From positions 12,304-33,379 of the forward strand of contig DINP01000140.1 in assembly GCA_002426025.1 (NCBI GenBank): a DNA stretch of 21,076 nucleotides. The letters run 5' to 3'. The position numbers and the translations under genes were made by a program. Every line of letters begins with the position of its first letter. Within the stretch, counting starts at the first letter, position 1. This DNA comes from Bacteroidales bacterium UBA5537. Its GTDB lineage: Bacteria > Bacteroidota > Bacteroidia > Bacteroidales > Lentimicrobiaceae. The notes beneath the pieces were generated by a model. It was not told the DNA's origin, did not search any database, and saw nothing but the letters and a program-made list of their open reading frames with translations. This document shows positions 15,104 through 21,076 of the stretch, piece by piece.

Positions 15104-17431
15104 ATGAAACATTCAGGCTTTCTTTTACTTCTTCTGGTATTCACATCGTTGTTTACAAGTGTTAAATCCCAGGATATTGGCATTGGTGAATGGCGCGACC
15201 ATTTGCCATACAGTAAAGTTATTGCGGTTGCCGAAGCTGACAATATTATTTATGCTGCGACCCCTTTTAGCTTGTTTTATCTCGACAAAACAGATAACAG
15301 CATAAACCGCCTTAACAAAATTAACGGACTCAGCGATGTTGGGGTAAGCAGCATCAAGTACCATCCCGAACTCAAAGTTTTGGTTATTGCCTATACCAAT
15401 GCGAATATAGACCTGCTGAAGGATGGAAAAATTATTAACCTGTCGGATATAAAGCGTAAGCCAATTTTGGGCAACAAGACCATCAACCATATATATTTTA
15501 TTGGTAAAAGGGCTTATCTGGCCTGCGGTTTTGGAATTGTGGTACTCGATGTCGAAAGGGAGGAATTTCCTGATCCTATTTACTATATCGGGCCCGAAGG
15601 GAGTGCAATCAACGTTAATGATATTACTTACAATCCTGCCGATTCACTGATTTATGCTGCTACCGATATCGGGGTTTATTATGCTCATTTTTATGGAACC
15701 AATCTGGCAAATTATGCCGATTGGTCCCGCGATTTTGCTTCTGTACTTCCGGCAGGGCCTTTTAATCTTATTGCATCCTTCAATAACAGGATTTACTTAA
15801 ATAAGAAGGGAACGGGTTATTCAAATGATGCCATGTTTGTAAAAATAAACGGAGAATGGTCAGCTTTTGAGCCAAACAATACATCAAACCGAAAAAGTTT
15901 TGAAGTAGTCTATAACAGGTTATTAATCAGCAGCAATCTGGCAGTTGATGTATATAAAGAAGATTTTACGAGGGAATACACTATTTATTCCTATTTTCCG
16001 GGTAATGTAGTGCCCCTGGATGCCATTCTCGATAAAGACAATGTTGTTTGGATTGGTGATGAATATGAAGGATTGACAAAAGTTAGTGGAGTCTTTACGA
16101 CTGAGAAAATCCGACCAGAAGGACCCGATTTCTCTGATGTTTATGATATGTCTTCTGCTCAAAACGAGGTTTGGGTTGTACCGGGAGGGAGAAATTCTTC
16201 TTTCGGGAATTTGTATCGAAGTGCCAGATTTGCAGGTTTTACTGATGATAAATGGGTTACTATTGATAGAAACAAGGATACCATACTTGATGACGCCAGA
16301 GATATCCTCAATGTAGCTGTGGATCCATCCAATCCAAAAAGAGTTTACCTGGGAAGCTGGGGTTATGGGTTATATGAATATACCAATGGGGTTAGAACCA
16401 ATCATTTTACCGATGCAAACAGTTCACTTGAACTTTCTACTTATGGCGGAACCTGGATAGGCATTGGTGGCCTTGATTTTGATGCAAATAATAACCTGTG
16501 GGTTTCAAATTCGAGTGCTGCACCTATTCTTTCGGTGAAAAAGAGTAATGGCGAGTGGAAGTCTTTTAACCTGGGTTCAGTTGCAACCGGAGTAGATGCG
16601 GGCAAACTAATGGTGGATAATAATGGCTACAAATGGATTATGATGCGCGATCATGCTCTGGTAGTTTTCAACGATAACAATACCATTGATGATACAAGCG
16701 ACGATGCTGCCAGAAAGATTACTTCCTCGGCGGGAAATGGTGCCTTGCCTGGTTCGTTTGTTCTTAGCATGGCTACCGATCGTGACGGACAAGTATGGAT
16801 AGGCTCTGATGCAGGTGTGGCAGTATTCTATTCTCCTTCAAATATCTTTTCAAATCAAAACTTTGATGCACAGCGTATTCTGATCGAACAGGATGGTTAC
16901 GGACAGTATTTGCTCGAAGCTGAATCGGTTACCGCTATTGCAATTGACGGATCGAACCGGAAGTGGTTCGGAACCGACCGGGCAGGGGTTTTTCTTATGT
17001 CAGCCGACGGAACCAAAGAAATTCTGCATTTTACAGAAGAAAACAGCCCTTTGCTCAACAACTCAATAACCGATATTACAATAGCTGAATCTGGCGAAGT
17101 TTTTATTGGAACTGCAAAAGGAATCGTTTCATATCGCAGCGAATCGGTACCACCTCAGCAAACTCTTGACGAAGTGGTTGTTTTCCCGAATCCTGTGCGC
17201 GAAAGCTATAACGGTAGTATTGCCATCCGTGGACTGGTCGAAAACTCAAGTGTAAAAATTACCGATGTGTCGGGTACACTTGTTTATTCAGCTATGAGCG
17301 AAGGGGGTCAGGCACTCTGGAATGGCCGTAATTTTAATGGCGACAAGGTTAGAACCGGCGTTTACCTGGTTTATGTCACCAATGCTGATGGCTCAAAAAC
17401 AACTGTTGCCAAGATTATGTTTGTGAACTAG
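15104..17431 (+). CDS. porZ: PorZ, type IX secretion system attachment-complex component
   Basis: A 775-residue protein matching PorZ in length and layout. A signal peptide (residues 1-22, ending VKSQ) leads into DIGIGEWRDHLPYSKVIAVAE, typical of the PorZ N-terminus. Propeller blades follow over residues about 25-670, with repeated segments like IYAATPFSLFYLD, IYAATDIGVYYA, VYLGSWGYGLYEY, VWIGSDAGVAVFY and VFIGTAKGIVSY, the two-component-regulator-propeller pattern. The C-terminal ~85 residues are a T9SS sorting domain (VVFPNPVRE near 690, GVYLVYVTN and KIMFVN at the end). In Porphyromonas gingivalis PorZ works on the cell surface with PorU, PorV and PorQ, binds A-LPS and helps attach cargo cleaved by PorU. 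The gene is divergent from the AraC-type gene and ends 11 bases from the end of recO. Confidence 0.88.
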   Translation: MKHSGFLLLLLVFTSLFTSVKSQDIGIGEWRDHLPYSKVIAVAEADNIIYAATPFSLFYLDKTDNSINRLNKINGLSDVGVSSIKYHPELKVLVIAYTNANIDLLKDGKIINLSDIKRKPILGNKTINHIYFIGKRAYLACGFGIVVLDVEREEFPDPIYYIGPEGSAINVNDITYNPADSLIYAATDIGVYYAHFYGTNLANYADWSRDFASVLPAGPFNLIASFNNRIYLNKKGTGYSNDAMFVKINGEWSAFEPNNTSNRKSFEVVYNRLLISSNLAVDVYKEDFTREYTIYSYFPGNVVPLDAILDKDNVVWIGDEYEGLTKVSGVFTTEKIRPEGPDFSDVYDMSSAQNEVWVVPGGRNSSFGNLYRSARFAGFTDDKWVTIDRNKDTILDDARDILNVAVDPSNPKRVYLGSWGYGLYEYTNGVRTNHFTDANSSLELSTYGGTWIGIGGLDFDANNNLWVSNSSAAPILSVKKSNGEWKSFNLGSVATGVDAGKLMVDNNGYKWIMMRDHALVVFNDNNTIDDTSDDAARKITSSAGNGALPGSFVLSMATDRDGQVWIGSDAGVAVFYSPSNIFSNQNFDAQRILIEQDGYGQYLLEAESVTAIAIDGSNRKWFGTDRAGVFLMSADGTKEILHFTEENSPLLNNSITDITIAESGEVFIGTAKGIVSYRSESVPPQQTLDEVVVFPNPVRESYNGSIAIRGLVENSSVKITDVSGTLVYSAMSEGGQALWNGRNFNGDKVRTGVYLVYVTNADGSKTTVAKIMFVN

Positions 17432-17442
17432 GCTTTCAGGTC

Positions 17443-18168
17443 TTAAGCAAGCAATTCGCGCAGCACTTTTACCGATTTCATTTCGCCCATATCGGGAATG
17501 TGAAGCCGGTAAAAATCTAACAGGCTTTCAAGCAATTCGTCTCTTACAACAGTTGGTATCGAGAAGTTTTTTAAATCATCGTAATCCATGCCTTGTAATT
17601 GCTCCAGAACAGCAGCAGGTTTGCCCGAAATAAAATACCGGTGCAAAGGCTCAGAATCCAGAAACAGGCCTTCTTCCATATCAAAATAACTTCCCGCATT
17701 TGTTTTCGAAAGCCTGGGCGAAAACCCCAGAAACCGGGTAAGCTTCAACATAAACAGCAAATGGAATGCCTGTACAGGCATATCTTTGTCAGCCAGTTTT
17801 TGAATAGAAGTTGCAATAAACCCAAACAATGGTCTGTTGCATTCCTCTTCTTTTACACATTTATAAAGTAGCTCGTTAATATATAGAATAATAGCACTGC
17901 GAGAGATGCTGTTACTTAAATCGGTCTGCGCCTGATTAAAATTTAATTCCCTGATATAATGCATGGTTTTATGTTCGCGCCGCTCAACAACAAGGTCGAG
18001 CAAGGTAAGGTGGCCAAACATTGCCGAACGGAGTTTTGACCGTTTGCTGTACAATCCTTTGATCAGGAAGGACATAAGCCCAAACTCTTCGGTATAAATT
18101 TTTACAACCGCACTCGTATCAGAAAAGCGCGTTGAATGAAAAACAATGCCACTGGTGTGTTGAAGCAT
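17443..18168 (-). CDS. recO: DNA repair protein RecO
   Basis: A 241-residue RecO. The N-terminal OB-fold begins MLQHTSGIVFHSTRFSDTSA with the family pattern of a switch to KIYTEEFGLMSFLIKG; the central helical part includes SRSAIILYINELLYKCV. RecO anneals SSB-coated strands and, with RecR, loads RecA at gaps. The four-cysteine zinc module of many RecO proteins is absent: only two Cys occur near KCVKEEEC, as in other zinc-less members. I chose the ATG at 18168 over 18207 because the family N-terminus starts there and a -7 element lies between the two. The gene converges on porZ and diverges from lysS. Confidence 0.92.
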   Translation of the reverse strand: MLQHTSGIVFHSTRFSDTSAVVKIYTEEFGLMSFLIKGLYSKRSKLRSAMFGHLTLLDLVVERREHKTMHYIRELNFNQAQTDLSNSISRSAIILYINELLYKCVKEEECNRPLFGFIATSIQKLADKDMPVQAFHLLFMLKLTRFLGFSPRLSKTNAGSYFDMEEGLFLDSEPLHRYFISGKPAAVLEQLQGMDYDDLKNFSIPTVVRDELLESLLDFYRLHIPDMGEMKSVKVLRELLA

Positions 18169-18172
18169 AAGG

Positions 18173-18180
18173 CAAAGATA
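18173..18180 (-). promoter_or_regulatory. -7 element of the recO promoter, implying a leaderless mRNA
   Basis: TATCTTTG on the minus strand is an exact TAnnTTTG match ending 4 bases before the recO ATG. Transcription from it would begin at or next to the A of the ATG. No clear TTTG box is seen about 19 bases upstream. Confidence 0.55.
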
Positions 18181-18338
18181 ATGAAAATGGAAAATGGCAC
18201 AGGGCACGCGGCTCAGGGTAAATGAATTTACGATTTATAACGTTTGGTTAATAAGTAGTATTGAAGCCACATGGAACAAGGCTCTTGAAACTTATCAGCC
18301 AACCTAAAAGAATGGAAACAGGGTTTTTACAAAACAGC

Positions 18339-18346
18339 TATCTTTG
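18339..18346 (+). promoter_or_regulatory. -7 element of the lysS promoter
   Basis: TATCTTTG matches TAnnTTTG exactly and ends 16 bases before the ATG at 18363, giving a leader of roughly ten bases. The same ten-base word TATCTTTGCC faces the other way before recO. The position supports the shorter LysRS start, since the longer ORF would contain its own promoter. Confidence 0.6.
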
Positions 18347-18362
18347 CCAAAATTTTAAATAT

Positions 18363-20093
18363 ATGTATCAGGAACTGAGCGAACAGGAAGCCATCCGCAG
18401 GGAATCACTGAAAGAACTCGAAAAACTGGGCATCAATGCCTATCCGGCAGAAGCCTTTGATGTCAATATAACAACTTCCGAAATTCATAAGAATTTTCCT
18501 TCAGATCACTCACTTTTTCAGGAAGTTAGCATAGCCGGGCGCATTATGACCCGCAGGATAATGGGTGCCGCTTCGTTTGTTGATCTGCAGGATTCCTCAG
18601 GACGCATACAGCTTTATATCAAACGCGACGATATTTGCCCCAGTGAGGACAAAACCCTCTACAATACTGTGTTTAAGCGTTTACTCGATATTGGAGATAT
18701 CATCGGTATAACCGGATTTGTTTTTATTACCCAAATGGGTGAAACGTCCATTCATGTTAAATCACTGAAGCTGCTCAGCAAATCGCTCAGGGTTCTGCCT
18801 GTTGTTAAGGAGAAGGAAGATCAGGTGTTTGATGCCTTCAGCGATCCTGAAGCACGATACCGCCAGCGCTATGTAGACCTGATTGTAAATCCTGAAGTGC
18901 GCGATATTTTTGTTAAGCGTAGCCAGATTATCAATACAATGCGCTCGTTTTTCAACACGAAAGGCTACCTCGAAGTGGAAACCCCGATTTTGCAGCCAAT
19001 CCCCGGTGGTGCCGCAGCAAGACCTTTTATCACCCACCACAACGCCCTCGATATGCCATTGTACCTGCGCATAGCTAATGAGCTTTACCTAAAAAAGCTT
19101 ATTGTAGGCGGGTTTGATGGCGTTTATGAATTTGCGAAAGACTTCCGCAACGAGGGAATGGATCGCACCCATAACCCTGAATTTACGGTTTTGGAGATTT
19201 ATGTGGCTTATAAGGACTATTTCTGGATGATGGAATTTGTTGAGGAGATGCTCGAACGGGTTGCCATGAGCCTGCACAATCGAACTAAAGTTCAGGTTGG
19301 CGACAAAGAGATAGATTTTAAAGCTCCATTTCATCGCCTTACCATGACCGATGCCATTAAACAATATGCTGGGGTTGATATTGCGGGAAAATCGGAAGAA
19401 GAGCTAAGAGCCTTTTGCAAACAATTAGGCATAGAAACCGATCAGAGCATGGGCAAAGGGAAACTGATTGATGCAATTTTCGGCGAAAAATGTGAAGAGC
19501 ACCTGATACAACCGACTTTTATAATGGATTATCCAATAGAGATGTCGCCACTTTGCAAGCGCCACCGCACCGATTGTGAGCTAACCGAACGATTTGAGCT
19601 TTTCGTGAATGGAAAGGAGCTTTGCAACGCCTATTCAGAGCTTAACGATCCGATTGATCAGTTGGGCCGGTTTCAGGAGCAGATGAAGCTTTCGCAGAAA
19701 GGTGATGATGAGGCTATGTTTATTGATATGGACTTTGTCCGCGCGCTGGAGTATGGTATGCCGACCTGCTCGGGTATGGGTATCGGCATTGACCGCCTCA
19801 CCATGTTTATGACCAATCAGCCTTCCATTCAAGATGTTTTGTTCTTCCCGCAGATGCGTCCCGAAAAAAAGGCGCCTCCTGCCGGTGATACCGATGAGGC
19901 ATTTGTTGCCATTGGCGTTCCTGAAGCCTGGGTTCCGGCTCTCAAAAAATACGGATTTAAAACAGTTGCTGAATTAAAAGCAGCAAATCCAAACAAATTG
20001 CTCAACGATTTGGGTGGGCTTCGCAAAAAGATGAAGCTTGATATTCCTGCATTGAAACTTGAAGAGATTCAGGCCTGGATAGGGAAGGAATAG
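18363..20093 (+). CDS. lysS: Lysyl-tRNA synthetase, class II
   Basis: A 576-residue LysRS that charges tRNA-Lys with lysine using ATP. The N-terminal anticodon-binding OB-fold covers about 50-150 (VSIAGRIMTRRIMGAASFVDLQD). The class II core follows: motif 1 around FFNTKGYLEVETPILQPIPGGA, motif 2 FRNEG at 261-265 with THNPEF, and motif 3 GMGIGIDRL from 471. A C-terminal tail after FFPQMRPEKK, about 75 residues, ends in a helix-hairpin-helix-like segment (LKKYGFKTVAELKAANPNKLLNDLGGLRKKMKL), an extra piece often seen in Bacteroidota LysRS. I chose the ATG at 18363 because MYQELSEQEAIRRESL is the family start and the -7 box lies just before it; an in-frame ATG at 18261 would add 34 unrelated residues. 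It is monocistronic as far as can be seen. Confidence 0.95.
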   Translation: MYQELSEQEAIRRESLKELEKLGINAYPAEAFDVNITTSEIHKNFPSDHSLFQEVSIAGRIMTRRIMGAASFVDLQDSSGRIQLYIKRDDICPSEDKTLYNTVFKRLLDIGDIIGITGFVFITQMGETSIHVKSLKLLSKSLRVLPVVKEKEDQVFDAFSDPEARYRQRYVDLIVNPEVRDIFVKRSQIINTMRSFFNTKGYLEVETPILQPIPGGAAARPFITHHNALDMPLYLRIANELYLKKLIVGGFDGVYEFAKDFRNEGMDRTHNPEFTVLEIYVAYKDYFWMMEFVEEMLERVAMSLHNRTKVQVGDKEIDFKAPFHRLTMTDAIKQYAGVDIAGKSEEELRAFCKQLGIETDQSMGKGKLIDAIFGEKCEEHLIQPTFIMDYPIEMSPLCKRHRTDCELTERFELFVNGKELCNAYSELNDPIDQLGRFQEQMKLSQKGDDEAMFIDMDFVRALEYGMPTCSGMGIGIDRLTMFMTNQPSIQDVLFFPQMRPEKKAPPAGDTDEAFVAIGVPEAWVPALKKYGFKTVAELKAANPNKLLNDLGGLRKKMKLDIPALKLEEIQAWIGKE

Positions 20094-20199
20094 AGACTCC
20101 GGACATCAACCCACAATTTTGAAGTTGTCTTACAATACGCCTGTCTATCTGAAATCCACTGTTAGAAATTAAACATAGAGTTTTTTTGTTAAATCTATC

Positions 20200-20241
20200 C
20201 TGAAATTGTTTGTTTTCACCCCCGGGTAGATGCAATTTCAG
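20200..20241. repeat. 9-bp inverted repeat downstream of lysS
   Basis: CTGAAATTG at 20200-20208 and CAATTTCAG at 20233-20241 form perfect arms around a 24-base spacer. There is no following T-run, so it is a weak candidate for lysS termination. The rest of the 20094-20316 spacer is AT-rich, with a TTTTTTT run at 20181-20187 that follows no clear stem. Confidence 0.4.
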
Positions 20242-20259
20242 ATATTATCAGTTCTATTC

Positions 20260-20311
20260 TTGCAAATTGACCTAAAACGTCGTATATTTAGATGTTATTT
20301 ATAAATATACG
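20260..20311 (+). promoter_or_regulatory. Promoter overlapped by a perfect 10-bp inverted repeat
   Basis: TTG at 20260-20262, a 20-base spacer and TATATTTA at 20283-20290 approximate the Bacteroidota promoter. CGTATATTTA (20281-20290) and TAAATATACG (20302-20311) are perfect inverted arms with an 11-base spacer, centre to centre 21 bases, two helical turns. The left arm covers the -7 box and the right arm ends 5 bases before the ATG at 20317. This is the geometry of a repressor operator; as RNA it would be a hairpin that hides the start. Confidence 0.6.
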
Positions 20312-20316
20312 TTATT

Positions 20317-21024
20317 ATGGAAAAATCTGCTACAATAGAGCGTTTCGGAGGTCTGATAAAAGAAGAGCCCCTTACCTGTCTGAATGATGAATCGCTTATG
20401 CCCAATGCCTGCGTGCTGGAAGCCGTGGCTCCATTTAAGGGATATTACGCCGAGGTTACGGATTCTTTAAAACCTTCATATTTTTATCTTATGCTCGAAG
20501 GCCAGTATTCAATTGAGCATATTACCAGAGCAACACTCAATATCAGGAAATCCTTTAAACATGAGTTTGATGCTGTAGCGGGGTATATCAGTTTTTTCGA
20601 CCATTACCACCGGGCCATAAGGCTTCGTAACCTGGAGGATTTTAGCCACATCGGATTGCTGCAGAAGCTCTATAAAGCAGAGGGAATTATATTTCATAAA
20701 AAGGTTAAAATGTTCAAGGATGAAAAAGCCCTCATCAGCTTAAGCAAGTTGTTCTGGCTTGAACCGGTTGGCGACCTTATGTTTATGGATAGTTCGCAGG
20801 CACATCATGGCTATTTTATACTGCCGAGGTATGTAAGTTGGGTAGAGTTCAAGAAATTGTCGAAAGAAGCGAAATATGATACCAGCATCTTGTTTTTCGA
20901 TGCTGCAACAGCTTTTGTGTACGAGAACGGAGGTATAACCGACCTGGTAAGAGTTTATAAGGAAAACCTGACAATCGAAAATCTGGCAGCCATCCGAAAT
21001 CGTTACCTGAACCTGTTGAAATAA
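20317..21024 (+). CDS. Conserved-looking hypothetical protein, 235 residues
   Basis: I do not recognise this protein. It has no signal peptide or membrane segment, so it should be cytoplasmic. It is mixed alpha/beta and rich in aromatic and charged residues. Notable stretches are the N-terminal CVLEAVAPFKGYYAEV, a basic/aromatic middle (KSFKHEFDAVAGYISFFDHYHRAIRL) with several His, a Lys-rich segment HKKVKMFKDEKALISL, and FWLEPVGDLMFMDSSQAHHGYF. No Walker, zinc-finger or HTH motif is evident. It stands alone after lysS with its own promoter and an operator-like palindrome, which suggests regulated or self-regulated expression. Codon use appears like that of its neighbours. Confidence 0.75.
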   Translation: MEKSATIERFGGLIKEEPLTCLNDESLMPNACVLEAVAPFKGYYAEVTDSLKPSYFYLMLEGQYSIEHITRATLNIRKSFKHEFDAVAGYISFFDHYHRAIRLRNLEDFSHIGLLQKLYKAEGIIFHKKVKMFKDEKALISLSKLFWLEPVGDLMFMDSSQAHHGYFILPRYVSWVEFKKLSKEAKYDTSILFFDAATAFVYENGGITDLVRVYKENLTIENLAAIRNRYLNLLK

Positions 21025-21076
21025 TCTTTAACTATTCGTACCTGAGTTTGTTTATTATCAGTGAGTCCTGACTTCC

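Noticed and set aside
18261..18362. N-terminal extension of LysRS from the ATG at 18261
   Set aside because: The extra 34 residues do not resemble LysRS and the -7 promoter element lies inside this stretch.

Overview
The window looks like a chromosomal segment of a Bacteroidota bacterium, probably of the Bacteroidales/Marinilabiliales kind, though that level is a guess. The signs are two proteins with type IX secretion (T9SS) C-terminal sorting domains, one of them PorZ itself; a CzcA-type pump fused to its outer-membrane channel; a lysyl-tRNA synthetase with a C-terminal tail; TAnnTTTG-type -7 promoter elements; and the near absence of Shine-Dalgarno sequences. No tRNA, rRNA, CRISPR array, insertion sequence or prophage gene was seen. 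No gap between genes exceeds 300 bases; the longest are 14864-15103 and 20094-20316.

Layout. (1) 1-815: a terminator-like hairpin and a small T9SS cargo protein. (2) 920-6395, minus strand: a heavy-metal efflux operon, with an RND pump fused to a TolC-like domain followed by its lipoprotein adaptor. (3) 6529-11285, minus strand: a four-gene envelope operon in transcription order: ECF-like sigma factor, urea transporter fused to an M23 peptidase, TPR/beta-barrel outer-membrane protein, TPR protein. It has its own well-matched promoter just after the preceding operon. (4) 11437-14095, minus strand: a tightly packed three-gene set coding for a PqqD-like RRE protein, a CarB/PylC-like ATP-grasp ligase and a fold-type III PLP decarboxylase. 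An AraC-type regulator with a worn-down HMA-like domain lies just upstream on the same strand. (5) 15104-17431: porZ, convergent with recO. (6) recO and lysS diverge from a shared region carrying two outward-facing copies of TATCTTTGCC. (7) 20317-21024: an unrecognised protein whose start is preceded by a perfect 10-bp inverted repeat that overlaps its probable promoter.

The two best candidates for something undescribed are regions 4 and 3. In region 4 the decarboxylase carries an N-terminal extension with a YxxPxL motif, the kind of leader motif that PqqD-like RRE proteins bind in lasso-peptide pathways. This suggests the enzyme, rather than a free precursor peptide, may be what the neighbouring RRE protein recognises. 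Together with the ATP-grasp ligase this points to a small peptide- or amino-acid-modifying pathway with no precursor gene in view. In region 3 a sigma factor leads an operon that couples a urea channel, a catalytically intact metallopeptidase domain and outer-membrane/TPR proteins. Functions in both regions are inferred from domain motifs read by eye; no database search was possible.
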